Below, piece after piece: positions 24,704 to 37,200 of a DNA stretch of 64,000 nt. Source of the DNA: Temnothorax longispinosus. Its lineage: Eukaryota; Arthropoda; Insecta; Hymenoptera; Formicidae. The position numbers and the translations under genes are program-made. How positions within the stretch are numbered: position 1 is the stretch's first letter; every line of letters starts with the position of its first letter. The stretch is taken from positions 62,001 through 126,000 of the forward strand of contig NW_027270132.1 of the NCBI RefSeq assembly GCF_030848805.1, given 5' to 3'. The notes beneath the pieces are model-generated. The model did no database searches, was not told the origin of the DNA, and saw nothing but the letters and a program-made list of their open reading frames with translations.

Positions 24704-25471
24704 AAATAAATTAATTAAATTATTTAAATATAGAAATTGATGTAATATAAGCATGATTAGGGTAGACCGGGGCACGTTGTCACACATTTGGTTCAATATT
24801 TTTTTTATTTTTTACATTCAATATTTAAGAGTACTTTGGTATGCCAAAATTTCGAGTGAACCCTCAGCTTCAATTGGACAGTATCGAATTTTGTGTGATT
24901 GTTACTCTACAGTTGTTACATAACAATAAATAACGACAGGTCGCTTGTGACAACGTGCCCCGGTCACGAGGCACGTTGTCACATCAAATGTAATTGCATA
25001 CAAAATGTTATCCAAACTGTATTCAACGTAAATATCAATATATTATAGTGCGCTGCAATGTAAAAAAGTAAAATCTTTCACAGAAACATTTATTTTATTT
25101 CAAAAAAGTACAAAAAGCACGAAGTTTTTGTCTTAATCTAAATATAAGAATTCCACTCGAATGCGCAACTTATTGATACACATTTTTTTTTATAACCATG
25201 TCGGTGATTAAACATAAAATATTTTTACTCGTTATCGTCATCCGAAGATTCGCAATAGATTCCCATCAAATTCGTGACAACGTGCCCCGAGGGCATTTTT
25301 TTACTTCAAACAGCCTCATGGCCGACACGTTTGAGATATTCATAAGGTTAGGTATTGCACGCGGTAGGTAAAAGTACATACTTTAAGATAATATAAAGGT
25401 CTATTCTGAAAAAAACATAAGCTTTATGTCCAGTACGTTGAATATTAGACAATAAAATTTTACTTACGGTC

Positions 25472-26930
25472 CCGGGAAAAAATGGAGGAGATCTGACCAT
25501 GCCTGATTTGATAAAATGAGATACAACGAGATCTGAAATTCAAGTAAAGTCAGATCTGATTGGATACAATTTTATCTCGCCAGATCTGCATGGCCATATT
25601 TAATCACATGCAGCCAGATATGCTGAACTATAATCCGATCTCACCTGATCTGACCATTGCTGCCGTTCGATACCCAGGTAGCAGCACTCGTTATTTTGAC
25701 GTCAATTGACGTCAAAAGTCTGTCATTTTGACGTCTTTTGACGTCAATTGACGTCAAAATGACAAGTGCTTGCTACCTGGGTATTTAATCGCAGATCCAA
25801 TCGAATCTCTTCCGATCTAATCGGACATTATCTGATTGCTTCAGATCTCCTGAAGTACGAGCAGACATTATGCCTCAGATCTTGTCGGATCTGAGCAGAC
25901 CTAGCCAGACATGTTTTGATCTCACCAGATAAGACCAATCTTGGCTTACAAAGTTGTGTTGCTGATTCAATCAGATCTCTTCCGATCTTGCCGGATCTGA
26001 GCAGACCTAATCAGACATATCTTGATCTCACCAGATAAGTCCAATCTTGGCTTACAAAGTTGTGTTGCTGATCCAATCAGATCTCTTCCGATCTTGCCGG
26101 ATCTGAGCAGATCTCGCTAGTATAGAAATTATAAAAATTTTGTTCTCAAATCGTCCATTATTAATTTTTACACCCAATGTTGGACATTATATCAAATATA
26201 ATATTAACTCTGTAAAGGAAAAGCTTTTAAATAATTTTTGGTCAAAAAGTCAATTAATTTTTATATTAAAAACAGTTTTCACAATTTTGAAACATTAACA
26301 TATATAATAAATATAGTCTCTGCCAATTTAATAATAATTGTTATTTTTGACACCATATTTAGAATTTATTATAAATATTCCATTAAAAAAGTACCGTGCA
26401 AAATTAATTAATAATAAGTAAATATAAAAGATTAATGTGTATATGTATATATAAAACATAAATTTTTTAAATTATTTTGCAAACATACCTTATAATTTAA
26501 ACTGATAAAATAATATAGTCACATATAAACTTATATAGTCATATAAGATTATATATGATCAGAGCATAATGTTGCATCTCAAAGTTGCGCCAAGTTATGT
26601 AAATCGTGGAACGGCACAACTTTTGTATCGTGGAGTCCACTTTTATAATAAAGTGGCACATTTAAAAAATAACATTTGAAAACAACAATATTCTGGAGTG
26701 GATGGACACCGGATCGGATCAGATCTACTCATGTCTGATTGGATCTGAGCAGATATAATAGATTATTCTCGTTACATATCTGACTCTATCCTCTAGGATC
26801 GGATCAGACCTACTCATGTCTGATTGGATCTGATCAGATAGGGCCAATATTTTGATCAAACCAGATCTGAGTGGATTGGATCTGATGAGATCTGCTCAAA
26901 TCTGTTCAGATCTCTTCCATTTTTTCCCGG
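25472..26930. mobile_element. EnSpm-like element with dense AGATCTGAT repeats, 1459 bp
   Basis: Ends CCGGGAAAAAATGGA and its complement, flanked by GGTC at 25468-25471 and 26931-26934. The empty site (ACGGTCGCAAAAAG) is present in the sister pogo copy near 50408, which proves the boundaries to within the duplicated bases. Tens of degenerate AGATCTGATC-type repeats fill both arms, with a unique AT-rich middle, the same design as the element at 16553. No ORF. Confidence 0.75.
25673..25781. mobile_element. Palindromic MITE with TGACGTCA sites, copy 2
   Basis: Ends CCCAGGTAGCAGCACT and AGTGCTTGCTACCTGGG, flanked by TA on both sides (25671-25672, 25782-25783). It shares the internal array of TGACGTCA octamers with copy 1 at 10857. 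It is nested in the EnSpm-like element, so it is the youngest layer here. The TA flank suggests mobilisation by a Tc1/mariner transposase. Confidence 0.88.
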
Positions 26931-28104
26931 GGTCGCAAAAAACTTTCAAGTTGATTTTACGTCAACACGGCTGGAGCAATCTCAACACTGTAAACACACC
27001 AAAGATGGGCATACACTAACACGTTTTGGGAATGACGGGTACTGCTCTCTAGTTTTTTAAATAAAGCCGATGTGACAACGTGCCCCGTGTGACAACGTGC
27101 CCCGTGTGACAACGTGCCCCGGTCTACCCTATATATATAAGCATCAAAATTACATCAATTTAGAAGGACCAAAATCCATGGTCAAAACGATTAATCCCCC
27201 GGACATCTTTCGAGTGGGGCACCTGCCTCGCGCCCAAGTAACACCCGCCCTAATAGCCGTCCGTTTCTCTTGCGCTTTCAGCTCGATGAAAATCACAACC
27301 ACAAGCCGGTGTTCTCCAATTGCTCAATTTACGCGCCGGTGGTGAAGGAGGAGGACCGCTTGGCACGGTGATAATTCAGGTGCACGCCGAAGATCGGGAT
27401 CCGCCGGAGGAAGGAGGTATTGTATGACAGCGCGACATCATCGCGTATATGTCACACTTGTCACGCATAAAACGTCTGTGGTAAATTATGCGCGTGGTAA
27501 AAAAACAAGAAAGTTGTTCATGCCATTTTTATGATCTTCAAAGTTTTGCGACCTCCAATTAAAACGGAAAAAAGTTTATGATGCACGATCCGTGTTTGAG
27601 CTTGTTTTTAATCATGTACCGTGTCCCCGGTATGTTTTTCACCATTTATTTATTATTTTTGACGGATTTACGCGCATCAAAATGAGATCAGGCAAACGGA
27701 AATATCTTGTCGCATTATTAATTAACAAAGCAGAGGTACGTACTATTTTCTCTCATGCCAACAAACCGCGATGAACGAAAATAGAGCGTACAGGCAAGTA
27801 ATTATAGTTCACTCGCAACATGTTATGCAAAAGAATTATTTTATACGACAAGAGTCTCATTTGATTCGAACTCGAAATCAAATAAATTTTTTATTAAAGA
27901 AGTTTTGAAATTGTTGAATTAAAAAACATGTTTAACTTAAAAACAAAATTATTATCTGTATCTGTACATAAATATAGAATGGATGGAAATAACGTTGTAA
28001 ACTGTGTTGTAAAGGAGAAAACATATTTTTAAATATGTTTCAAATATATTTTAAATATGTTTCAAACATGTTTTAAATATGTTTCAGGCATCCAAATATT
28101 CCTA

Positions 28105-28370
28105 GGAAAATATTGTTTCTAGATATTCGAGACTTCTTTAATAATTTCAAGATTGAGTTATTTTTCAAGATATTCAGAAGTCTGATTTTGAATAATATTT
28201 TTAAAATAATTCGTTTTTACATGATTAATTTGCTTAAAGATCTTCTAGGAAATATTTATAGGAAGATATTGTTTCTAGATATTCGAGACTTCTTTAATAA
28301 TTTCAAGACTAAACTATTTTTTAAGATTTTTAGAAGTTTGATTTCGAATAATATTTCCGAAAGAACTCGT
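28105..28370. repeat. Tandem duplication in a cadherin intron
   Basis: TTGTTTCTAGATATTCGAGA and the ~100 bases after it (28113) recur at 28269, offset 156 bp, with about 15% differences. No function inferred. Confidence 0.75.
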
Positions 28371-28737
28371 ATTTTCGTATAATTTGATTTTCATGAATTT
28401 ATTTGAAGATCTTCGAAGGACAGATTCGAATTTCTATTACTAGCTCGATTATCCGACGATCGTCTGATCCGACCTCACATTTTCAGGTACCATTACATAC
28501 CGCTTGATGATCTCTCCTGACGAAAAGTTAAAATTCCAAATCAACAACAAGACGAGCCTCATCAGGACGACCCAGTTTATCGACAGGGACGAACCCTACG
28601 AACCCTTCTACGAGAAAGAGGCTTGGCTCACGGTACTCGCAACCGACAATGGAAGGCCGCAGATGGCTAACGTGTGCTCATTTAAAGTCACCATCGAAGA
28701 CGTCAATGACAACAAACCCGTCTTCGACAAAGTGGTA

Positions 28738-28739
<2 letters not shown>

Positions 28740-28786
<47 letters not shown>
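28740..28786. repeat. (TA)n microsatellite
   Basis: An uninterrupted TA run, directly after the splice donor of cadherin exon 2. Confidence 0.95.
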
Positions 28787-28788
<2 letters not shown>

Positions 28789-30054
28789 AATTTATTATCA
28801 TTGAATCTTATTATTTAAATTTATTATTATTATTAAATTAGCATGCATGTACGTGTGGTCTTTTAGGAATTGTATGGTAAACACGATTCGTACGAAAATT
28901 GCATGGAATACATCACGCTAAGTGCATTTTAGAAGCCACGCGCACGTATTGTGCGATTGTCGGTTCTCGCTAATACATTTTGGCTTGTTACGCAGGCATA
29001 CACGGAATCTGTGCCGCAAGATTTACCGGTGGGTCGCGAGGTCATGCGAGTTTCCGCCACCGATATTGACGATGGCAACAATTCCGTCGTACGGTATAGT
29101 CTGTCTCCTAAGAGACCGGATGATGCTGTATACTTTCGGATCGACCGCGAGTTCGGTGTCATATTCCTCAACAAGGCTATAGACGTATAAGTAATGCGAA
29201 GGTGGAACGATATTAAGAGAGAATAGCGCCTTGTAACACTTATCTGATAGTTTAAGCGATAGTTCCGTCGTTTTTTATTAAATCGTTGTTCGAATTTTCA
29301 TATTCATTGGCGAAGTTTGTTACGTAAATGTTTTTTCTTTTGCTATTTTTAGTAAACGTTTTGCGAGTAACGCCTGAAACAAAAATGTCCGTTGAATAAT
29401 CGACAGAAATATTATCTTATCGTGTTTACTAAAAATTATATTCCCAAAACTTTGACAAATAATGGAACGTCGATCCATTTCTTATTCGATAAGCTTCCGC
29501 TTCCCCGTTTTATTTAACAGATTACGTATGTATATACATATAAATGTCCTGCATTATGGTCATAATGAATTTGTGCAGCGGAATCCAGGTTACAAATTTT
29601 GTATGACGGCGACCGTCGATGATCTTGGCGAAATCCCGCAGAGCAATGTCATTGATCTTGACATACGGGTTGTGGAATCGCATAAGAAGGCGCCAGCTTT
29701 TCTACCGAGGTCATCAGAGCCTATCAGACTTAAGGAGAATTTCAACGATTTCGATTCTAGCATTGTCCGTTTGAAAGCGGTTTCCAACATCAAAAATTCT
29801 AGTAATTCGGACGATTCGTATCTACAGTTTGAGCTCGTGACCGGCCGAACAGAACAGACCAACAAGGGGAAGACTTTTAGGTACTACACGAATTACGCTT
29901 ATATAATCTAAATAAATTTAAACGTTAGGGTAAATATTTCTTTTTATACAGCCAGCCCCAAATGACTTTTGACTGACCTTAATGTTGACCTTGACCTTCA
30001 AGGAGTTTATTAAAAAGTTATTAATAAAAGAAGTTTGGAAACTGTAACATAGTT

Positions 30055-30425
30055 TTCTGACACTAACCACTTTTCCCTCCGATAAACAATTAATGAGATA
30101 TTGTAAGCTAAATATTAAAAAAGTTACCAAGTTTTCCTTGAATATTTCAAAAAGTATAAGGCAAATAAAAAAATGTTTTAGACAAAAGTTGTTTAAATTA
30201 ATAAGTAGAAAAAGATAATACAATAAAAAATGAGGGTTTTAATTTAAAAAATTTAACTTGGACCCTCTTGGGCCCAGCACGGGCCTTGGACCTAAAATCT
30301 AATAAGATCGTCTATTGGCCTCTTTTGAACCCTCTAACTTTTATCTGAAACATATTCTTCCAATAACCAATACTTTCTGAAATAATTGGCCGTTCCGTAA
30401 CTTTTGGTACGCAAGGTATACGCCA
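30055..30425 (+). repeat. Dispersed repeat family X, copy 1
   Basis: Contains CACTTTTCCCTCCGATAA, AAAGTTACCAAGTTTTCCTT, GACAAAAGTTGTTTAAATTA, CCAAAATCTAATAAGAT-type and AATAATTGGCCGTTC phrases, all recurring at 38305 (partial) and, inverted, at 43265. Moderate divergence, no ORF, ends not defined. Probably an old non-autonomous transposon. Confidence 0.6.
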
Positions 30426-32906
30426 TCGCTAAATATGCTCATATCAAGGCAGTCTCTTTTATAAATTATACGTAAAAAAAGCATAAATTTAGTTTAGATA
30501 TTTATTTGTATGACATTAATGTTACAGAAGTTTGAAATATTTACAAAAGTTATAAAATATTATCTCCCTTTCTTTTTTCTCTTTTTCCTTCTTCCCTCAC
30601 TCACCAACTCCATTACGGATCATCGTCCATAAGTACATAATAATGTTAAGTAACGCGTACAATTGTAATATTTTAAATAATTATTTTTTTCTATTTTTAA
30701 TTACACCACATTTCAATATAGACTAAGTACTTCAAGTTCAACGGGTTATGTTATATGGACTCCTCTGCAGTATAATAATAGCAAGCGACTCGTAATAAGC
30801 AAACTCTATGTGGTTTAAAGTTCAAAAACTTTATTAAAATTAGACGGAAATTTTTTTTATTTTTAAATCTTTTTTGAAACATATTTGTTTGCTTAAAATT
30901 CTCTTCAAAGAACAGATGAAACTAGAACCACATACATCAGTATTATACCGAATACCTATGTAAAATAAATTTTGAAGTAAATATATGAAAATTTCTAAAT
31001 AGTGTCTGTAACGATTAATCGACTTTGGAAAAATCTGACTATTAAATTTATAAATATTTAGATGTAACAAGAATGTTCAAAAATAGATTTTTTTAATTGT
31101 CTAAATTAATTATTTGCAAACTAATTTTATTAAAACAGATTTTTCGAAAACCAATTTTTGAAATTAAAATAATGATATTTTCAGATTAACAGTCATTGTA
31201 TTAAAAATGTTAACGCGGGCATCAATTCGTGCACCTTATAATTTTTAATATTTCGTTTAATTTATGCTGCAATATATTATTAAGTTAAGGATGTATCACT
31301 GGTACAATCTTAGACAAAAGTGCATGAAATTTGAAATACTTGAATATCTACGCCTAACGCATAGTAAATCTAGATGTAAGATACTCAAGATAGTAGGAGT
31401 CTTATTTTTACTCCTACAAAGGTATTTTTTTACTTTACAAATGTTTTTTCCAGTATTATTTGCGATTTTTGTAATTTATGAGCCTAAACTTTTGGCAGTA
31501 AAAATGCCCTGATTTCAACTTTATAACGTCAAATTATTAATAAAATTAATAATTAGTTATTAATTATTAATTAATAATTAATTATCATTAATTATTAATT
31601 TATTTCTTTAAAACGGTGTAGTGAAGACAATTGAAACTTGACAGATAGTTTTATCTATTCGTATACTAGATGTACAAAAAAATTCAAAATATTGGTAGCG
31701 CTCCTTCAACATTTTTTTAGCTGTTTTATTTGTCAAAATCGTCTCTTCCCATAAAAATACGTATAAAATCAGTGAAAATTAAAATCGTTATATCTCAGCA
31801 ACCGTTTAGTGGATTCGTTTCTACTTTTTTTTGTAGCACATCAGGAAGACTAAAAGAACATTCTTACAAATTTTTATCCACTTGGTAGCGCTTTGAAAAT
31901 AGGTGCAATACATCCTTAAATCTACAAAAACTCATTAACTTTATTAAAATATTAAAACAAAAGCTATTTTTCGTATGTTTTCTCTATATTTAAGATACGT
32001 GACACCCAATCCAGAAATATGTGACAACCAACCCTGGGTATGGGGTTAAGTTGTCACATTTGCATGATTTTGCTTAGAATTAGATAACTTTTTTGTGTAT
32101 AAATATAATATATGTAAGTCTAATATTTGTTTTCTTATACTAAACGATGTAGCTACATTATAAAGTAGTACACGGTATTATAAAATATTGCTATAACATT
32201 TTTTTTTAAATCAGTATTTGAAAAATGTGACAACCAGCCTCGGTTTCCCCTATACACTATATGTAATGACCCCTACAAAGTAATGCAAATTTCGTATATA
32301 ACAATTTTTCGTACAACTTATAATTTTCTGTTACATCTAATTGTGCGTAGTCAAATATATAGTCGAAATATATGATTTTTTGATTTTTCGCAAAACTAAT
32401 AGAAAATATCAGTATTTATAGTAGTTTTAATATTTATATAAATCTAAAAAACATGATAAAAACAAATGAGAATATTAATTACCGAAAGTGTAAATTGGTT
32501 ATCCAAATTAAACAAGCCACAAACTCTGATGCGCAACGGATGCGCCCATAGAAATACTCCCAATTCGGTTGTTTCCTAAAAGTAAAGAACATCGCAAAAT
32601 ATTGTCTTTGTAATTTTTCCATAATTAAAATATAAAAATGTCAATCATTTTTTATGTAGCTATTAAAAATAAGTTAATAAAAAAATGAGTAAAGTTAAAC
32701 TTTTGCAAATTTTAAACTTTACGAATTAAAATAAATAAGAATTGATCTTTATTCTATTTTAAGGTTTATATTTTAATAAAAATTTCAAACTATTTCTTCA
32801 AAATGTTTTATACATTTAATATAGAATTAAAAGATATTCGTAATAAGTAATGTTCAATAAAATTTTACGGAAAAGCCGTGACGGAAAAGTAATTTCGAAT
32901 GTTTAA
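30426..32906. other. Long non-coding AT-rich stretch
   Basis: No gene recognised. Palindromic TTAATTA runs lie at 31540-31605. At 31990-32260 the phrases GTGACAACCAACCCTGGG, AAGTTGTCACATTTG and GTGACAACCAGCCTCGG-TTTCCCCTATA look like the terminal repeats of a diverged pogo-like element, but the left end is not found. Confidence 0.4.
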
Positions 32907-33343
32907 GGACGTTCTCTCGTCCTTATACTAGAGAAAATCGATTTTCTTGAAACTGTGAATATACGTTAATTTAGGTGTGCCTTATGCGTGGTATAAATTT
33001 CAGTACCTTTTCCGGTATAAAAAAAAAAGATACCGAGCCTCAGTTACAAAAAAATTTTTTTTAGTTTAATTTTTTTAGTTTTGGCATTTTTTTCTTATAG
33101 AACTCGACGAGAAAAGCAACTTTGGTCCTCTTGGCCAACCTCGTATCTCTTACCGTTTGACCTGGAAAACTTTTTCATTAGTAAAAGTTGAAACTTTGAG
33201 GCTCAGTATCTTGATTTTTTATACCGGAAGAGATACTGAAATGTATACCACGCATAAAGCACACCTAAATTAACGTATATTCACAGTTTCAAGAAAATCC
33301 TAAGAAAATCGATTTTCTCTAGTATAAGGACGAGAGAACGTCC
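32907..33343. mobile_element. Large foldback MITE, 437 bp, TTAA-flanked
   Basis: Two arms of about 150 bp are inverted copies (left from GGACGTTCTCTCGTCCTTAT; both carry ACTGTGAATATACGTTAATT and TATGCGTGGTATA), with a unique spacer at 33060-33180. TTAA lies at 32903-32906 and 33344-33347. A GG start and TTAA target fit Kolobok. Confidence 0.85.
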
Positions 33344-33467
33344 TTAATGCATGTCTGTATACAAGATTGATTATAGCAGTACCATGTATATACAAATTTG
33401 CCCTTTTTAATCCATAAATCAAAATATCTTGGAAATAAATTTGAGTTAATAAAATTGAACACATAAG

Positions 33468-33706
33468 TGTTGAAGAAGTTCAAAGAACCTTGGAGATTAC
33501 AAGATCATCTCTGTTTTTTGCTTTTTAAATTGAATCTAGTTCTTCTTTTACTGTATGATGAAGGAGAAGGCGAGATTCATTTATACCATACTAGTCTCTC
33601 GCCATCTTACTGTACCGGTCACACGCGGCAACATGTAACGTTCTTCAGAAAATATATATTGAGTTCTAACACTAAAACTGTTGTATATCACGCGTCACCC
33701 CTATCA
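33468..33706 (+). repeat. copia 5' LTR, 239 bp
   Basis: Begins TGTTGAAG and ends CTATCA, the TG...CA form of copia LTRs, and stops immediately before the primer-binding site. With no 3' LTR to compare, its start is inferred. Confidence 0.65.
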
Positions 33707-33720
33707 GGTTATGGGCCCAG
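33707..33720 (+). other. Primer-binding site for an internal initiator-tRNA-Met fragment
   Basis: GGTTATGGGCCCAG is the exact complement of CTGGGCCCATAACC, the anticodon-arm sequence of eukaryotic initiator tRNA-Met. Copia-type elements of insects prime from this cleaved internal site and not from the tRNA 3' end. Confidence 0.8.
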
Positions 33721-33764
33721 ACGAGATATACGGTGCGTAGTGTTTTCTGAAGAGACGGCGAGTT

Positions 33765-34130
33765 ACACCGTGCGAGCGCGAGGAAACGTCGAACGAGCAT
33801 CGACGTGGGCGCGAAAAGACGGTAAAGGTGCATCGCATGAGCGCGAAAAGACGGCGAAGGTGCATCGCATGAGCGCGAAAAGACGGCGAAGGTGCATCGT
33901 ACGAGCCCGAGGAAACGGCGAAAGTGCATTGTCGCGATCGTGAAGAGACAGTGTGTGCATCGTCGCGAGCGCGAAAAAACAGCGTGTACGCATCGTCGCG
34001 AGCGCGAAGAGACAGTAAGCGTGCATCGTTACGAGCGCGAAGAGACAGCAAACGTGCGAGCGCAAAAGGGACAACGAATGCATCGACGCGATCGCGAAGA
34101 GACGGCAAAGTGATTGACGCGATCGCGAAA
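33765..34130. repeat. Minisatellite in the copia leader, ~30-bp unit
   Basis: About ten diverged units of the form GAGCGCGAAAAGACGGCGAA plus GGTGCATCGCAT fill the leader between the primer-binding site and the gag ATG. It is GC-rich, unlike the surroundings, and open in several frames only because of its periodicity. Confidence 0.8.
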
Positions 34131-34266
34131 GAGAAGAGGAAAAAGGCTTCGCGCTGTGCATACACGGAAGTCATCGTGCGCGTAAAGGCTAATCGGCCAT
34201 CTTGCATCGGGCGCGTCGGTATAATAGTAGCATATCGTAAAGAAAGTAGATCGTCGGTACGCGATT

Positions 34267-37200
34267 ATGGCCGCGAACAGTGTCATGCGTATCGAGGCGC
34301 TCGGGCGCGACAACTACGATACGTGGAAGCTACAAATGCGCGCGCTGCTAATAAAGAATGATGCATGGGGTTATGTGAGTGGCGAGATAGCGAAGCCCGA
34401 GAACGCGGCCGACGTACGAGAGTGGCGCACTAAGGACGAAAAGGCCAAGTCGGACTTAATTTTATCCATAGGAGCGAGTCAGTTGAAATTAATTAAAAAC
34501 TGCGAAACTTCGCGTGAGTTGTGGATAAAGTTGGAAAACACGTTCCAATCAAAAGGACCCGCCCGAAAGGCCACACTATTGAAGACTCTCATCCTGAAGA
34601 AGATGTGCGAAGATGGCGACGTGCGCGAGCATCTACATGATTTCTTCGATGCCGTAGATAAGTTGTCAGAAATGGACGTAATTATAAATCCAGATCAACT
34701 TGCCATAATGATGCTATATAGTTTGCCGTCAAGCTTTGAAAATTTCAGAGTCGCAATCGAAAGTCGTGACGAGCTTCCAACACCTGAAAATCTACGTACC
34801 AAGATAGTCGAAGAGTTCGACGCAAGGAAGAGCACAGTGACATCGAATCAAGATGCCTTACTCATCAACAGGAAGAAGCGAAATTTTTCAAAGCATAATT
34901 CGACTAACAAGGAGGAACAGAAAAAGGACAAGTGTTTCAAATTCAAATGCTACAAGTGTCACGAAAAGGGGCATAAGGCCTCGGAGTGCCCGTCACAGAA
35001 AGCGGATGATAAAAGCAAGGTATCTCTTCTATTGACCGAAGACAGATCCGACGTTTGCCAGTTCGCAGACTGCACATCTAAAAATCGGTGGTGTATTGAC
35101 AGTGGATGCACATCACATATGTGTAAAGATATCAGCCTATTCACCGAGATCAACGAAAGCAAATCCGGCGTTTTGAAGTTGGCCAGTGATTCATCCGCGA
35201 AAATTCAAGCAAGAGGTGTGGCGGCGATCGTGACGACTGCGAATGGAAAGAAGAGTGAAGTGACTCTGAATGAAACATTGCACGTTCCCGAACTACGAAT
35301 GAATCTATTGTCAGTCTCGAAAATGACAGATAGAGGTTATGGAGTATCGTTCGAGAAACAGAGGGCCATCGTTACCGACCAAAAGGGACGCACGAGGTTG
35401 ATTGCTAAGAGGATCGGTGATCTCTACTATATCGACGGAGAGTCATCCGATCATTGTCAAGAAGCCAGCACAATGTCCGAGGAGAGCTGTCATTCGGTGA
35501 TATCGACGAATACAGGCGAATTTTGGCATCGACGGATGGGCCACCTAAACTATCGTGATCTCATACAGGCATCAAAGGATGGAGCCATCCGGGGTATAGA
35601 CTTACGGCATGTGCCTGAAGACTTGAACTGTGAAATATGTATTCAAGGGAAGATGACACGACCATCGTTTCCGAAAAAGTCAACACGAGAGACCGAAAAA
35701 TTGGAACTAATCCATACCGATATATGTGGCCCAATGCGAGTTACATCGAATGGAGGATCGAGGTATTTTATCACTTTTACCGACGATCATACAAGATGGA
35801 CGGAGATAAGGTTCATTAAAAGTAAGGACCAAGCGCTCGAAGAGTTCAAGGCATACCAAATCTTCGTCGAGAAACAACATGGCAAGAAAATAAAGGCGAT
35901 TCAATCCGATAATGGCCGCGAGTACGTCAATAAGGAATTCGACGAATACTTAAAGACCCAGGGAATTCAACGTCGACTCACAACGGCATACAGTCCGGAG
36001 CAAAACGGGGTTGCCGAAAGAAAAAATCGGACTTTGGTGGACTCTACGAGATGCCTTCTACTCCAGTCAGGTCTACCTCCATCATTCTGGGCTGAAGCTG
36101 TATCCACGGCGAATTACATTAGGAATCGCTGTCCAACAAGTAAGCTCAATGGAAGGACCCCACACGAAGGCTGGAAAGGCAGGGCTCCGACTGCAAGTTA
36201 CTTCAAGAGTTTTGGATGTAAAGTATTCTGTATAAACAAAGTTCCCACGAGAGGAAAACTTGACCCTCGATCCAAGGAGGGAATATTCGTCGGGTATTCC
36301 GAGGAATCGAAAGGTTTTCGAATCTGGCTAACGGAATCCAAGAAAATCGAGATTACTCGGGACGTAAAGTTTCTGGAAAACCATCTGGGAAGAGCTAAAA
36401 CACCTTTCGAAGATTTCTATTCACAATCCACGGACATGATCCCGATTGACGGCGTGGACGTCAAATTGTTCTCCAGTTATGATAACGTGGAGCAAAGGAA
36501 CATCGAGGAAATTGCTGTGGAGCCAGAAGAAGCGGAACCAGATGAACCAGAACCAGGGGAAGCGGATCCAGGGGAAGAGGAAATAGAAGAGCCAGAGGGT
36601 GGAAATGAGGGACTCGCACAAGTCCGTAGAAGAGGTCGTCCCCGCCTTATCAGAACCGGGCGGCCCGGGAGACCTCGAAAGGAATATAGCCACGAAGCGT
36701 TTGAACAAGCGGAAGTGGCGTGTGTGGCCGAAATCCCAATAACGCAAGCCATGTTGGATGTGAACTCATCGGAATGGATGGACGCGATGGCAGCAGAGGT
36801 GATATCTCTGATCAAGAACAACGCATGGAAGATCACAGAGTGTCCGAAGGATCAACGAGTAGTTGGGAGCAGATTTGTTCTGCGTAACAAATATAACTCC
36901 GATGGATCTATCGAGAAACGAAAGGCACGTGTTGTAGCACGCGGTTTTTCTCAAAGACCAGGGATCGATTATCACGAGACGTTCGCTCCAGTAGCAAGAA
37001 TGAGCTCGATACGAGCTGTGTTGGCCATAGCAGCACAGAGAGACATGAAGATCGAACAGCTCGACGTAGCAACGGCATATTTGAATGGTGAAATTGAGGA
37101 GACAATCTACATGGAAGCACCGGAATATCTAGAAGATATTTTGGAACATATTATTTGTTCCAGAAGCGTGGACAGTTCCATCAAGGAAACGGCGAAGAAG

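Larger units (their letters stand above)
24760..27129. mobile_element. pogo-like non-autonomous element, copy 1 (contains two nested insertions)
   Basis: Terminal inverted repeat GGGTAGACCGGGGCACGTTG with TGTCACA following, perfect at both ends, and TA at 24758-24759 and 27130-27131. Internal copies of GACAACGTGCCCCG sit near both ends. Without the 1459-bp insertion at 25472 it is about 0.9 kb and matches the second copy at 49709 throughout. A TA target and short termini of this kind fit the pogo/Tc1 group. Confidence 0.85.
24000..27195. mobile_element. Foldback pair bracketing a gap and a pogo-like element
   Basis: The block GTTTTGACCATGGATTTTG, then AAATTGATGTAATTTTGATG, then CTTATATATA at 24004-24056 returns inverted at 27133-27195. 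A partial copy (AAATTGATGTAATATAAGCAT) lies at 24733-24754, just before the pogo-like element. The arms probably belong to one TIR element into which the pogo-like element and others inserted, in the intron before cadherin exon 1. The gap prevents defining its ends. Confidence 0.5.
27282..29880 (+). pseudogene. Neural-cadherin-like gene, four exons, one frameshift
   Basis: Exons: 27282-27416, 28487-28734, 28996-29184 and 29579-29880, each with AG/GT borders and matching phases. They encode consecutive extracellular cadherin repeats: KPVFSNCSIYAPVVKEE; IDRDEPYEPFYEKEAWLTV and KVTIEDVNDNKPVFDKV (DxNDN calcium motif); RVSATDIDDGNNSVVRY; DLDIRVVESHKKAPAFLP and LQFELVTGRTEQTN. The order and wording follow insect neural cadherin, a homophilic adhesion receptor of neurons. 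In exon 1 the frame breaks at about 27347-27355 (KEE, then GPLGTVIIQVHAEDRDPPEE one frame over). Exon 1 also has DENHNH where DxNDN is usual. No exons for the membrane or cytoplasmic part are found to 33 kb. It is either a decayed partial duplicate or an active gene with one assembly error and distant further exons. Confidence 0.75.

Noticed and set aside
33672..34361. Several overlapping frames of 70-170 codons on both strands in the copia leader.
   Set aside because: They arise from the ~30-bp minisatellite, whose period is open in several frames; composition is repetitive and no start context or domain supports them.
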